From an uncultured Christensenellaceae bacterium (GTDB lineage Bacteria; Bacillota; Clostridia; Christensenellales; Borkfalkiaceae): a stretch of DNA of 64,000 bases. Each line of letters opens with the position of its first letter. The stretch's first letter is position 1. The DNA is taken from positions 39,033-103,032 of the forward strand of contig CAJUJF010000006.1 in assembly GCA_910586825.1 (NCBI GenBank). Direction: 5' to 3'. The notes beneath the pieces were generated by a model. The model was not told the origin of the DNA, did no database searches, and saw nothing but the letters and a program-made list of their open reading frames with translations. Positions 51,792-61,736 of this stretch are shown one piece after another. A program made the position numbers and the translations under genes.

Positions 51792-52057
51792 GAGCGGTCG
51801 TAACGGTTACGGGTTCGGACAGACGCGGCATCATCGCCAAAGTGAGCAACTTTCTGTTCGAGAGAAACGTGAATATCGAGGACATTTCCCAAACGGTATT
51901 GGGAGAGCAGTTTGCAATGATCATGATGGTGGATATGAGCGAGAGTTCGAGGGACTTCGCCGCGCTTGCGGAAGAGTTGGAAGAAAAGGGCAAAGAGATC
52001 GGAATGGCGGTGCGTTTGCAGCATGCCGCGATCTTCGATGCAATGCATAACGTATAA
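51788..52057 (+). CDS. ACT domain protein (UPF0237 type)
   Basis: An 89-residue stand-alone ACT domain of the GcvR-like type: VTVTGSDRRGIIAKVSNFL (5-23) and NVNIEDISQTVL (28-39). ACT domains bind amino acids. It begins with ATGA overlap and lies 9 nt before the PFL protein, a pairing common in Firmicutes and methanogens. The ligand is unknown. Confidence 0.92.
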   Translation: MRAVVTVTGSDRRGIIAKVSNFLFERNVNIEDISQTVLGEQFAMIMMVDMSESSRDFAALAEELEEKGKEIGMAVRLQHAAIFDAMHNV

Positions 52058-52066
52058 GGATAAAAA

Positions 52067-53422
52067 ATGTTTAATAAAACGGACGTATTGGAAACGATCG
52101 AAATGATCGAAAAGGAGCATCTCGATATCCGCACGGTCACAATGGGAATATCGTTGCTCTCCTGTATTCGGGCGGACGGCGCGTCTACGGCGCAGGCGGT
52201 GTACGACTGCGTGACGAAGAGAGCGCAGAACCTCGTCAAAACGGCGGAAAATCTTTCCCGCGAATACGGGATCCCCATCGTAAACAAACGGGTTTCGGTG
52301 ACGCCGGTGTCCCTCGTCACCGCGGCTTTTCCAGAAAAAAGCGCGTTGGTCGGCAAAGCGCTCGATCGGGCGGCGAAGGAACTCGGAATCGATTTTTTAG
52401 GCGGGTATTCCGCGCTCGTTCATAAGGGAACGGCGGACTACGAAGAGAAGTTTCTCGCTACGATTCCCGAAGTTCTGGCGGAAACGGAAAGGCTCTGTTC
52501 TTCGGTGAACGTCGGCTCTTCCCGTTCGGGCATCAATATGGACGCCGTCGGTCAGATGGGCAGGATCGTCAAGCAGACCGCGGCGCTCACCGCGGCGCGC
52601 GACGGGCTCGGCTGCGCGAAGCTCGTGGTGTTCTGCAACGCGGTAGAGGACAACCCGTTCATGGCGGGTGCTTTCCACGGCATCGGCGAAGCGGATACCG
52701 TGATCAACGTGGGCGTTTCGGGTCCCGGCGTCGTACAGCACGCGTTGAAGTTCGTTCCGGACGCGGATCTGACGGACACGGCGGAATTGATCAAACGTAC
52801 GGCGTTTAAAATTACGCGCGCGGGTCAGCTCATCGCCAAAGAAGCGGCGAGCCGCTTGGGCGCGCGCTTCGGGATCGTCGATCTTTCGTTGGCGCCGACT
52901 CCCGCCCGCGGCGATTCCGTCGCGCATATCTTGGAAGAGTTGGGGCTGGAAGTCGTCGGCTGTCACGGCACGACGGCGGCGCTCGCAATGCTCAACGACG
53001 CGGTGAAAAAGGGCGGCGTGATGGCGAGTTCGCGGGTCGGCGGGCTTTCCGGCGCCTTTATTCCCGTTTCGGAGGATATCGGCATGATCGAATCCGCGGC
53101 TGCGGGCAAGATCTCGCTGGATAAATTGGAGGCGATGACGTGCGTGTGCTCGGTCGGGCTCGACATGATCGCGATTCCGGGCGATACGCCGGAGGCGACG
53201 ATCTCCGCGATCATTGCCGACGAAGCGGCGATCGGAATGATCAACAACAAGACCACGGCGGTTCGCGTGATCCCTGCGCCGGGGAAATCGGTGGGCGACG
53301 AGGTGAGTTTCGGCGGATTGCTCGGCAGAGCGCCCGTTATGCCCGTTCACGGCGGCGACGCGTCGAAGTTTATCGGACGCGGCGGATTGATTCCCGCGCC
53401 CATCCACAGTTTTAAAAATTAA
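52067..53422 (+). CDS. PFL family protein (UPF0210/DUF711)
   Basis: The 451-residue protein starts with the family segment M-I-E-K-E-x-L-D-I-R-T-V-T-M-G-I-S-L and carries NVGSSRSGINMDAV (about 147-160), FVPDADLTDTAELIKRTAFKITRAGQL and the glycine-rich IPAPGKSVGDEVSFGGLLG near the C-terminus. The fold is related to pyruvate formate-lyase, but the glycyl-radical residue is not part of the family. The function is not known; the fixed ACT neighbour suggests amino-acid control. Confidence 0.93.
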   Translation: MFNKTDVLETIEMIEKEHLDIRTVTMGISLLSCIRADGASTAQAVYDCVTKRAQNLVKTAENLSREYGIPIVNKRVSVTPVSLVTAAFPEKSALVGKALDRAAKELGIDFLGGYSALVHKGTADYEEKFLATIPEVLAETERLCSSVNVGSSRSGINMDAVGQMGRIVKQTAALTAARDGLGCAKLVVFCNAVEDNPFMAGAFHGIGEADTVINVGVSGPGVVQHALKFVPDADLTDTAELIKRTAFKITRAGQLIAKEAASRLGARFGIVDLSLAPTPARGDSVAHILEELGLEVVGCHGTTAALAMLNDAVKKGGVMASSRVGGLSGAFIPVSEDIGMIESAAAGKISLDKLEAMTCVCSVGLDMIAIPGDTPEATISAIIADEAAIGMINNKTTAVRVIPAPGKSVGDEVSFGGLLGRAPVMPVHGGDASKFIGRGGLIPAPIHSFKN

Positions 53423-53450
53423 ACGGAAAGTTTGAACAGGAGTGTGTTTT

Positions 53451-55217
53451 ATGGAAAGAAGTCAGGTAAAGACGGATTACAAATGGAAGACCGAGGACGT
53501 TTTTGTCAACGACGAGGAATGGGAAAAGGCGTTTGCCGCGCTGGAAGGAAAAATCGAATTTTCGAAATATCGCGGCACGTTGAATTGTGCGGAGAATATT
53601 CTTGCGTATTACCGCGCGGAAGAGGGGCTGGAAAAAGAGCTTCTGCGCGTGTATCTGTACGCGTTTTTGCGTCATGACGAGGACGTGCGCGTTTCCAAAT
53701 ACAATTCATATCTCGCGCGGGTGATGAGTTTGTTCACCAAGCTCGGCGCGGAGACCGCTTTCGCAACGCTGGAGATCTCCGCGTTGCCAGAAGAGAAATT
53801 GAAAGCGCTCGCGAAAGACGCTTCGCTGAAAGATTACGATTATTTTCTTTCCCGACTGATCGCGGAAAAGAAATATATTCTCTCCGAAAAGGAGGAGAAA
53901 ATTCTGGCGCAGACGGGCGAACCGATGAGCGCCGCGGGCGACGTGTTCGAAATGCTCGACAACGCGGAACTCAATCTGCCGGAAATCGAGCACGAGGGCA
54001 AAAAAGTTCCGCTTTCGCACGGGCTGTATTCGGTGATCCTATTCGGGAACGATCGGGAAAAGCGCGCCGAAGCGTTCCGACTGTACTATTCCGCTTACCG
54101 CAAGATCATCAATACGCTCGCGACCGCCTATTACGGAAACGTAAAGAAGGATATTTTCTATAAAAACGTACGCGGCTATGCTTCCTGTCTCGAAAAATCG
54201 CTTTTCGAAGAGGACGTGGAAAAGAGCGTATACGAAAATCTCGTCGAGTCGGTCAACGAAGGCGCTCCCATCATGCACCGCTATATGGAGACGCGGAAAA
54301 AGGCTTTGGGGCTTGACGAAATGCACGTTTACGATTTGCACGTCGCGCTCGTTGAAAACGCGGATCTGAAATTGGAATTCGAAGAAGCGTACGAGTTGGT
54401 TTTAAAGGGACTCGCGCCGCTCGGAAAGGAATATCTCGCGCTTTTGCGACAGGGGAAAGACGAACGATGGATCGACGTATGCGAGACGGAGGGCAAGCGC
54501 AGCGGCGCGTATTCCATCGGGATCTACGGGAATCATCCGTACGTACTGCTCAATTATCAGAAGACGACGAACGATATTTTTACAATCGCGCACGAAATGG
54601 GACATTCGCTTCATTCCTATTTTTCCAACAAGGAGCAGCCCTATTCCAAAGCGGATTACAAGATCTTCGTTGCGGAAGTCGCCAGCACGGTGAACGAAGT
54701 GCTTCTTTTGAAATATCTTTTAAAGACGACCGAAGACAAAAAACTGCGCAAATATTTGCTGAATTATTTCATGGATATGATCCGTACGACGCTGTTCCGT
54801 CAGACGCAGTTTGCGGAGTTCGAAGAACGGGCGCACGCCATGGCGGAGGCGGGCGAACCGCTGAACAAAGACAATCTTTCCGAACTCTATTACGGACTGA
54901 ACCGCAAGTATTACGGCGAAGCGGTGACGCACGATCGGGATATCGAAATCGAATGGTCCCGTATCCCGCATTTCTACCGTTCCTTTTACGTGTATAAGTA
55001 TGCGACGGGCATTACTTCCGCGATCTGCATCGCAAACAAGATTCTCGAAGAAGGCGAGAGCGCGGTAAAAAATTACTTTACTTTCCTCTCCGGCGGCTGC
55101 TCGACCGATCCCGTCACGCTGTTGAAAATCGCGGGCGCGGATCTTACGAAGAAGGAAACCTTCCGCGCCGCCATGCGCGAATTCGAAAACGCGCTTGACG
55201 AATTCGAAAAGCTTTAA
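53451..55217 (+). CDS. pepF: Oligoendopeptidase F
   Basis: It is an M3-family zinc peptidase that cuts short peptides in the cytoplasm. The ATG at 53451, 9 nt after AGGAG, gives 588 residues, the family length. The zinc site HEMGHSLHSY is at 381-390 with the downstream glutamate in EVASTVNE (about 408). The upstream GTG at 53442 would place the start on the Shine-Dalgarno itself. It is followed by dnaB after 23 nt. Confidence 0.95.
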   Translation: MERSQVKTDYKWKTEDVFVNDEEWEKAFAALEGKIEFSKYRGTLNCAENILAYYRAEEGLEKELLRVYLYAFLRHDEDVRVSKYNSYLARVMSLFTKLGAETAFATLEISALPEEKLKALAKDASLKDYDYFLSRLIAEKKYILSEKEEKILAQTGEPMSAAGDVFEMLDNAELNLPEIEHEGKKVPLSHGLYSVILFGNDREKRAEAFRLYYSAYRKIINTLATAYYGNVKKDIFYKNVRGYASCLEKSLFEEDVEKSVYENLVESVNEGAPIMHRYMETRKKALGLDEMHVYDLHVALVENADLKLEFEEAYELVLKGLAPLGKEYLALLRQGKDERWIDVCETEGKRSGAYSIGIYGNHPYVLLNYQKTTNDIFTIAHEMGHSLHSYFSNKEQPYSKADYKIFVAEVASTVNEVLLLKYLLKTTEDKKLRKYLLNYFMDMIRTTLFRQTQFAEFEERAHAMAEAGEPLNKDNLSELYYGLNRKYYGEAVTHDRDIEIEWSRIPHFYRSFYVYKYATGITSAICIANKILEEGESAVKNYFTFLSGGCSTDPVTLLKIAGADLTKKETFRAAMREFENALDEFEKL

Positions 55218-55240
55218 ACGGATAAGATAAGGAGTATTTG

Positions 55241-56695
55241 ATGGCAAACAACCAGATGCCGCACAATTTGGACGCGGAAGCCGCGTTGCTCGGATGTATT
55301 TTGATTGACGGAACGATCCAATCGGAGCTGTTGGAATCGCTGAAAGAGGATGAATTCTATCAGGAATCCCATCGCGCGATTCTGATCGCGATGAAGGAAG
55401 TTTACGGCGAGAGAAAACCGGTAGACGTCGTTACGCTTACGGACCGTCTCGAACGGGACGGCACGCTCGAACAGGCGGGCGGGCTTCTGCATATCACGGA
55501 ATTGGCGGAGATCACGCCTTCGGCTGCGAATTACAAACAGTATTTCGAGATCGTGAGAAGGGACGCCGTAAACCGTTCTCTGATCCGTGCGGCGAAGGAT
55601 ATTATCGAGAATTGCATGAAAGGACCGGAAGAGCGGGACGCGATTTCTTTTGCCGAAAAGGAAGTGTACGACATTTCCAAACGGGAGGACAGTTCCGCGC
55701 TTGCGGGACTTTCCGACGGCGCGGTCATTCAGCAGGTTATCGGAAAGTTCGAAGAGATCCAGTCGGATCCCAATGCTTTTCGGGGACTGGAAACGGGATT
55801 CAAGCATTTGGACCGCATTACGAACGGTTTGCAGAAGTCGGATCTGATCGTCTTGGCGGCGCGCCCCGGTATGGGAAAAACTTCGCTCGCCATGAACGTC
55901 GTCGAAAACGTGTGTCTCAACAAGGGCAAGACCGCGGCGGTCTTTTCGCTCGAAATGCCGCGCGTACAGCTCGTACAGCGTCTGCTTTGCGCGCACGCGG
56001 GCGTGAGCATGGAAAAAGCTCTGTCCGGTAAACTCGTGCAGAAAGAATGGAAAAATCTGATGCTTGCAAGCGATAAGCTGCAAAAATCCAAACTGTATAT
56101 CGACGATTCTTCCCGCGTGACGCCTGCGGAGATCCTGTCCAAGTGCCGTCGGCTCGCCGCGCAGACGGGGGGGCTGGATCTCGTGATGATCGACTATATC
56201 CAGCTCATGAGCGGCGGCGGAAAATATTCCAACAGCGAAAACCGTCAACAGGAGATCGCTTCGATCACCCGCGACTTAAAGCTGATGGCAAAGGAACTCG
56301 ATCTTCCCGTGATCGCGCTTTCCCAGCTTCGTCGGATTCAGACCAAAGAACCGCAGCTTTCCGATCTGAGAGAGTCGGGCGCGATCGAGCAGGACGCGGA
56401 CATCGTTATGTTCATCAACCGTCCGGACGTAACGGCAACGGCAGACGAACTTGCCAAGGGCAACGTGGTGAAAGGGGCGGCGGAAGTGATCCTCGCAAAA
56501 CACCGTAACGGTTCGCTGGGCAGGATTCAGCTGCGCTTCCTCGGGGAAAGCACCAAGTTCGTGGACGTCGAAGATCAGAACCGTCCGGACGAAGAGCCGC
56601 AGTATCTTTCGCACAGAACTGCCGATTGGGAAAAAACTTCCGCCGACGGCGCGTTTCCCGACGCACCGTTCGACACCGGAATTCCGGAAGAATGA
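55241..56695 (+). CDS. dnaB: Replicative DNA helicase DnaB
   Basis: It unwinds DNA ahead of the replication fork as a hexamer. The 484-residue protein has the N-terminal helical domain (about 5-105), a linker, and the RecA-type domain with Walker A ARPGMGKTSLA (about 206-216), Walker B LVMIDYIQLM (about 313) and the QLRR arginine-finger region. An ATG at 55241 with AAGGAG is preferred over an adjacent TTG. It is coupled to tsaC by ATGA. Confidence 0.96.
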   Translation: MANNQMPHNLDAEAALLGCILIDGTIQSELLESLKEDEFYQESHRAILIAMKEVYGERKPVDVVTLTDRLERDGTLEQAGGLLHITELAEITPSAANYKQYFEIVRRDAVNRSLIRAAKDIIENCMKGPEERDAISFAEKEVYDISKREDSSALAGLSDGAVIQQVIGKFEEIQSDPNAFRGLETGFKHLDRITNGLQKSDLIVLAARPGMGKTSLAMNVVENVCLNKGKTAAVFSLEMPRVQLVQRLLCAHAGVSMEKALSGKLVQKEWKNLMLASDKLQKSKLYIDDSSRVTPAEILSKCRRLAAQTGGLDLVMIDYIQLMSGGGKYSNSENRQQEIASITRDLKLMAKELDLPVIALSQLRRIQTKEPQLSDLRESGAIEQDADIVMFINRPDVTATADELAKGNVVKGAAEVILAKHRNGSLGRIQLRFLGESTKFVDVEDQNRPDEEPQYLSHRTADWEKTSADGAFPDAPFDTGIPEE

Positions 56696-57687
56696 TCACG
56701 CGGATTTTGAACGCGGATGCGGAAGCTCTCGCATGCGCAAGGGATTTGATCGGGAAAGGGGACGTCGTCGCGTTTCATACCGAAACGGTGTACGGACTCG
56801 GCGCGAACGCGTTTGACGAAGCGGCGATCGCGAAAATATTCGCGTTAAAAGGCCGTCCCTCCGATAATCCGTTGATCGCGCACGTGCATCGCGCGTATAA
56901 TATATCGAAGTTGATCGACAATGAGCCCGCTTATGCCGCAAAGCTGCGCGAAGCGTTTCTGCCCGGTCCGCTCACGATGGTGTATCCGTCTACGGGAAAG
57001 GTGAGCGCGCTCGTGTCCTGCGGATTGAACACGCTTGCGATCCGTGTTCCGTCTTCTCCGACTGCGCAGGCGTTTTTACGGGCAGTCGATCTCCCGATCG
57101 CCGCGCCGAGCGCGAATCTCAGCAAGCACGTTTCGCCCGTCGCCGCCAAACACGTATACGACGATTTTTGCGGCAGGATTCCGTTGATTCTCGACGGAGG
57201 AGCGTGCGAGGGCGGAATCGAAAGCACCGTGCTGGATTGCACGGGAGAGGTGCCCGTCGTTTTGCGCGCGGGCTTAGTGACGCGGGAAATGATCGCTTCC
57301 GTTGCGGGCGCATGCGGTGTCTATGAAAAACGCGCGGGAGAAAAGCCGAAAAGTCCGGGAATGGCGTATCGGCATTATTCCCCGAAGTGCAGGACGGCGT
57401 ATTATACCGACGCGGAGGAGGCGAAGCGCCGCTATCGGGAGGAAGAGAGCGCGGGCGGGAAGCCGTACATCCTGTGCGCCGAAAACGCCGTGCCCGACGG
57501 GGATTTCCGCGTATTGGATCTCGGTAGCGCGCCGGAGCAGATGGCGAACAGGCTTTACGCGCTGTTGCGGCAAGGCGAAAACGCGACCCTGTTGATCGCG
57601 ATAGAACCGCGCTTGCGCGGCGGCGTAATGGAAGGCGTATTAAACCGCTTTATGCGGGCGTTCGGAAGAGATACAGATGAAGCATAA
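56692..57687 (+). CDS. tsaC: Threonylcarbamoyl-AMP synthase (Sua5/TsaC)
   Basis: It makes threonylcarbamoyl-AMP from threonine, bicarbonate and ATP for t6A modification, upstream of TsaD. The 331-residue protein has the YrdC domain (about 10-200) with GDVVAFHTETVYGLGANAF (about 23-41), KGRPSDNPLI (about 56-65) and APSANLSKHVSP, plus the smaller Sua5 C-terminal domain with the SPGMAYRHYSP linker. Start and stop overlap both neighbours. Confidence 0.95.
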   Translation: MITRILNADAEALACARDLIGKGDVVAFHTETVYGLGANAFDEAAIAKIFALKGRPSDNPLIAHVHRAYNISKLIDNEPAYAAKLREAFLPGPLTMVYPSTGKVSALVSCGLNTLAIRVPSSPTAQAFLRAVDLPIAAPSANLSKHVSPVAAKHVYDDFCGRIPLILDGGACEGGIESTVLDCTGEVPVVLRAGLVTREMIASVAGACGVYEKRAGEKPKSPGMAYRHYSPKCRTAYYTDAEEAKRRYREEESAGGKPYILCAENAVPDGDFRVLDLGSAPEQMANRLYALLRQGENATLLIAIEPRLRGGVMEGVLNRFMRAFGRDTDEA

Positions 57688-58132
57688 AATCATTTTATTC
57701 GTGTGTTCCGGCAATACCTGCCGTTCGCCGATGGCGGAAGCGGCGCTTCGGTCGGAATTGAAAAAAAGGAAAATCCCGTGGATCGCCGTTCGGTCCGCAG
57801 GCACCGGCGCCGAAGCGGGCAACGCGATGTCGCCGCTCGCCGCCGAAGCGCTGAAAAACGCCGCGATTCCCGTTTCGCCGAAATTCAGATCCCGCAAATT
57901 GACGGAAAAGATGATCAAAGAAGCGCACGTCGTGATCTGCATGACGGAAGCGCAGAAAAATATGATTTCGTCTGCGGAAAACGTCGTCAGTTTCGCTCAG
58001 CTGTGCGGGAGGGACATACCGGATCCCTACGGACAGGATCTCGGGGTATATACGGCGACGCTCGGCGTGCTTTGCGCCTGCGCGCCGCTCATCATAGAAA
58101 GATACATTTTGAAGCAAGGAGATATCTTATGA
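57677..58132 (+). CDS. Low-molecular-weight protein-tyrosine phosphatase
   Basis: A 151-residue LMW-PTP with the P-loop VCSGNTCRSPMA (nucleophile C10, R16) and the general-acid loop IPDPYGQD (about 114). In many Firmicutes it is YwlE-like and may be an arginine phosphatase; the threonine in the loop (NTCRS) fits that group. It overlaps tsaC by 11 nt and rpiB by 4 nt. Confidence 0.92.
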   Translation: MKHKIILFVCSGNTCRSPMAEAALRSELKKRKIPWIAVRSAGTGAEAGNAMSPLAAEALKNAAIPVSPKFRSRKLTEKMIKEAHVVICMTEAQKNMISSAENVVSFAQLCGRDIPDPYGQDLGVYTATLGVLCACAPLIIERYILKQGDIL

Positions 58133-58581
58133 AAATTGCCGTTTGTTGCGACCACGGCGGGCTTGCGTTGAAAAACGCCCTGTCGGAGGCATTAAAAACC
58201 GAGGGACACGAGATCGAGGATTTCGGAACGACTAACGAGAATTCCTGCGATTATCCCGATTTTGCGTTGCTTGCCTCCGAGGCGGTTGCGGAAGGAAAAT
58301 GCGAGAGAGGCATTTTCGTCTGCACGACGGGTATCGGAATCAGTATTGCCGCCAATAAAGTCCCCGGAATTCGTTGCGCGCTTTGTTCCGAACCGCTTTC
58401 GGCGAAGATGACCCGTCTCCACAATAACGCGAACGTATTGGCGCTCGGCGGGGGATTTGTCGGAAAAAATCTGGCGCTCGATATCGTCAAAACTTTCCTT
58501 GAAACGCCGTTCTCGGAAGAGGATAAACACCGCCGCAGAATCGATAAGATTTCTGCGATCGAAAAAAAATATATGAAGTAA
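58129..58581 (+). CDS. rpiB: Ribose-5-phosphate isomerase B
   Basis: It interconverts ribose 5-phosphate and ribulose 5-phosphate. The 150-residue protein has CCDHGGLALK (6-15), the catalytic cysteine C65 in CTTGIGISIAANK and the HNNANVLALGG segment near 100. It is in the order LMW-PTP-rpiB seen often in Firmicutes. Confidence 0.95.
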   Translation: MKIAVCCDHGGLALKNALSEALKTEGHEIEDFGTTNENSCDYPDFALLASEAVAEGKCERGIFVCTTGIGISIAANKVPGIRCALCSEPLSAKMTRLHNNANVLALGGGFVGKNLALDIVKTFLETPFSEEDKHRRRIDKISAIEKKYMK

Positions 58582-58595
58582 ACAGTGGTTGAACT

Positions 58596-60128
58596 ATGAC
58601 GAAAGCGTTGAAAGACAAGTTAATAGAATCGTTGACTTCGATTTTACCGATTGCGTTGATTATTTTTGTGTTGTGCGCAACGCTGACGCCGCTTGATACG
58701 GGTACTTTTGCGCTGTTCTCCATCGGCGTATTTCTGTTGATCATCGGCATGGGCTGTTTCACGCTGGGCGCGGATATGTCGATGCTCGTTATCGGCGAGC
58801 GTATCGGTACGGCAATGACGCGCTCGCGGAAAGTTTGGCTGATCGCGCTGTTGTCCTTTGTGATCGGGATCATCGTTACGATCGCGGAGCCTGATTTGCA
58901 GATCCTTGCCGAGCAGGTTACGGCGGTTGCCGAACAGACGATTCTCGGCAATTATCTTTTGATTATCACGGTCGCGGTCGGCGTGGGTATTTTTTTGATG
59001 CTCGCGATGCTTAGAATCGTATTCAGGATCAAGTTGTCCTATCTTTTGATCGGGTTTTATACGATCGCATTTGTTCTGTGTTTTTGTTTCGTGGACAGCG
59101 GCTTTTGGGCGGTTTCTTTTGATTCCGGCGGTGTTACCACAGGGCCGATGACGGTTCCGTTTATCATGTCGCTCGGCGTCGGCGTCGCCTCGATCCGAAG
59201 CGACAAAAAAGGGCAGGACGACTCTTTCGGTCTCGTCGCGCTGTCCAGCATCGGACCGATTATCTCCGTGCTGATTCTCGGAATCATCTTTAAAATCAAT
59301 AATATCGATTACGTTGTCGAAGAGTTGCAAGTAGTCGATACGACGCGCGACATTTTGTTTGCGTATTTGCGCGGTTTCGGCGATTATGCACTCGAAGTGC
59401 TCATTGCGATTACGCCGATCATTGCGTTTTTCGTACTGTTTCAGCTGATAACCCGTTCGTTTCATAAAAAGCAACTCGTGCGCATCATTGTCGGATTTAT
59501 CTATACATTTTTGGGCCTCGTTCTGTTTTTATCCGGCGCGAACGTCGGCTTTATGCCCGTCGGCAGAGAGATCGGAAGGGCGCTTGCCGCGGGCGGCTGG
59601 GAGAAATGGCTGTTGATTCCCGTCGGCATGATCGTGGGATATTTCGTGGTCGCCGCAGAACCCGCAGTGCACGTCTTGAATAAACAGGTCGAACGGATGT
59701 CCGCGGGCGCGATCAGCTCTTCGTCCATGAAAAAGGGGCTTTGCGCGGGCGTCTGCATTGCGATCGGGCTTGCAATGACGAGAATTCTCACGGGGATCAA
59801 CATCATGTGGATTCTGATCCCCGGTTACGCGGTCGCGTTGGGACTTACGTTTTTTACGCCGGCGCTCTTTACGGGTATCGCGTTCGACTCGGGCGGCGTT
59901 GCGAGCGGGGCAATGGTTTCTTCGTTCGTGCTTCCGATGGCGATCGGCGCTTGTAGCGAACTCGGCAGCGTCGTCATGACGCAGGCGTTCGGTTGCGTTG
60001 CTTTTGTCGCGCTTGCGCCGTTAATTTCCATTCAGATCCTCGGAATACATTACAGGCGCAAAACGGGAAAGATCAAGCGGAATTTCCTTTCGGTTGAAGA
60101 CAGAATTTTGGAATATACGGTGGATTGA
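58596..60128 (+). CDS. DUF1538 membrane protein
   Basis: The 510-residue protein has about 12 membrane helices in two similar halves. Each half carries a SFDSGG or AFDSGG motif (about 175-180 and 429-434) followed by a GxxTGPM or GxxSGAM turn, which is the DUF1538 signature. The inverted-repeat layout and the buried DSGG motifs suggest a transporter or channel. The next gene is a P-II-like protein 1 nt downstream, a link that recurs for this family and hints at regulated transport. Confidence 0.88.
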   Translation: MTKALKDKLIESLTSILPIALIIFVLCATLTPLDTGTFALFSIGVFLLIIGMGCFTLGADMSMLVIGERIGTAMTRSRKVWLIALLSFVIGIIVTIAEPDLQILAEQVTAVAEQTILGNYLLIITVAVGVGIFLMLAMLRIVFRIKLSYLLIGFYTIAFVLCFCFVDSGFWAVSFDSGGVTTGPMTVPFIMSLGVGVASIRSDKKGQDDSFGLVALSSIGPIISVLILGIIFKINNIDYVVEELQVVDTTRDILFAYLRGFGDYALEVLIAITPIIAFFVLFQLITRSFHKKQLVRIIVGFIYTFLGLVLFLSGANVGFMPVGREIGRALAAGGWEKWLLIPVGMIVGYFVVAAEPAVHVLNKQVERMSAGAISSSSMKKGLCAGVCIAIGLAMTRILTGINIMWILIPGYAVALGLTFFTPALFTGIAFDSGGVASGAMVSSFVLPMAIGACSELGSVVMTQAFGCVAFVALAPLISIQILGIHYRRKTGKIKRNFLSVEDRILEYTVD

Positions 60129-60129
60129 C

Positions 60130-60999
60130 ATGGCGGAAAAAATGGAAACGGCGCAGAAAACGTCCCGTGCGGAAAATATAAAAAGTACGGCTGAAAAAGT
60201 AAAAGAGAAGATCAAAGTCGCAGTCAAGACCGAAAACAGAAATCCGGATCGATTGCCGAACAGGACGAAATTGCTGGTCAGCATCGTAAATCAGAAAGAC
60301 GAGGTGCGCTTGAAGGAAATTCTCGACGACGTTTCGGTATCGCTCAGCTTTACGTTTGCGGGAACCGGTACCGCCCGTTCGGCGGTTTTGGATTACCTCG
60401 GGATCGGAGAGACGGAAAAATCGGTCGCGTTTTCGCTTTTTCCGGAGAGCGACGAAGACCGTATCATGCATGCGATACGGGAGAAAATGTCGCTCTATCT
60501 TGTGGGAAGGGGAATCTCTTTTACCATTCCGCTTACCGGCGTATCCGAAATCGTTGCGAACGGACTGTCGTCCGCCGCAACCGCTAAATTGTCCGACAGG
60601 AGAAAAATTATGAAAAGTTCTGACCGTAAATACGATTTGATCATCGCTTCCGTGGAGGTCAACCACGTGGACGAGGCGATGGAAGCGGCGAGGAATGCCG
60701 GCGCGGCAGGGGGGACTATCATTCGCGCGCGCAACCTCGACAACGCCAAGGCGGAGCAGTTTATCGGAATTTCTTTGATGGAAGAACGGGAGCTGTTGCT
60801 GATTCTCACCAAAAAAGAGGGTAAACTTGCGATCATGGAGACTTTAACGGAAAAAGTCGGTTTAAAAACCGAAGCGGGCGGAATTATATTCTCACTTCCC
60901 GTGGATAAAACGGCTGGCATTTCCGTTGCCGACGAAGAAGAACAATCCGGCAGAGAAGGTTCGGATCAAAAGGACGCGCAAGAGCCGAATGATAACTAA
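60130..60999 (+). CDS. Tandem P-II-like signalling protein
   Basis: From the ATG at 60130 the protein has 289 residues: a basic helical lead (1-50) and two P-II-like domains, about 55-160 and about 178-275. The second has the P-II-style beta-alpha-beta start LIIASVEVNHVDEAMEAARNAGAAGGTIIRAR, with a glycine turn where the T-loop begins. The first is more degenerate. P-II proteins bind effector nucleotides or metabolites and gate membrane partners, here likely the DUF1538 protein upstream. The uridylylation tyrosine of GlnB is not visible. Confidence 0.8.
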   Translation: MAEKMETAQKTSRAENIKSTAEKVKEKIKVAVKTENRNPDRLPNRTKLLVSIVNQKDEVRLKEILDDVSVSLSFTFAGTGTARSAVLDYLGIGETEKSVAFSLFPESDEDRIMHAIREKMSLYLVGRGISFTIPLTGVSEIVANGLSSAATAKLSDRRKIMKSSDRKYDLIIASVEVNHVDEAMEAARNAGAAGGTIIRARNLDNAKAEQFIGISLMEERELLLILTKKEGKLAIMETLTEKVGLKTEAGGIIFSLPVDKTAGISVADEEEQSGREGSDQKDAQEPNDN

Positions 61000-61693
61000 A
61001 CGAATCATTGCGATCGGCGGCGGGGAGCTTAAAACGCGAGAAACCGTTAATATCGACGCCTATATCGCGGAGGAAGCAAAAAAGATCGCGGGGGACCGCC
61101 GCGCATGCGGGCTGTTTTTGCCTACGGCAAGTCACGACTGCATGCCGTATTATAATACGTTTCATAAGGTGTATACGGGACAGTTCGGCATCAAGACGGA
61201 CGTTGTTTTAACTTGCAATCGCGAAATCGATCTCGAGAAAATTCAAAAGAAGTTCGATCAGGCAGATTTCATTTACGTTGGCGGCGGCGATACCGTTTTT
61301 ATGTTGCAGCAATGGCGAAACTCAGGAATATTACCGCTGATTCGCGCGGCGTACGATCGCGGCGTGTTGCTGTGCGGACTTTCCGCAGGCGCGATTTGTT
61401 GGTTTGAAGACATGTATTCCGACTCGGTTGTCGAAGGCGATTATAAAATGTATTCCGGTCTCGGTTGGATTTCGGGAAAAATTTCTCCGCATTATAACGA
61501 GAGAATGCTTGACTTTAATAAAATCGTATTGTATAATAAATATCGCGCTTGGGCTTTGGAAAACAATTCGGCGCTTGAAATCGTAGACGGGAAACCGCTT
61601 CGCAGTATTTCGGGCGGCGGGAAAGTTTGGTTTTTGGACGGAAGCTCTGGCGATAAGCTAATTCAGACGAAATTTTCCGTTGCGGAAGAATAA
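60989..61693 (+). CDS. Peptidase S51 family protein (dipeptidase E-like)
   Basis: The 234-residue protein has the class I amidotransferase-like fold with IIAIGGGEL (6-14), YVGGGDT (96-102), the nucleophile elbow GLSAGAI (Ser132, 130-136) and a histidine in ISPHYNER near 170. Members cut aspartyl or cyanophycin-like dipeptides; the substrate is unknown here. The ATG at 60989 overlaps the P-II gene by 11 nt. Confidence 0.85.
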   Translation: MITKRIIAIGGGELKTRETVNIDAYIAEEAKKIAGDRRACGLFLPTASHDCMPYYNTFHKVYTGQFGIKTDVVLTCNREIDLEKIQKKFDQADFIYVGGGDTVFMLQQWRNSGILPLIRAAYDRGVLLCGLSAGAICWFEDMYSDSVVEGDYKMYSGLGWISGKISPHYNERMLDFNKIVLYNKYRAWALENNSALEIVDGKPLRSISGGGKVWFLDGSSGDKLIQTKFSVAEE

Positions 61694-61736
61694 TTCCGCT
61701 CCGATCATCTCAATCGGATGAATATGCGAGCTATAT

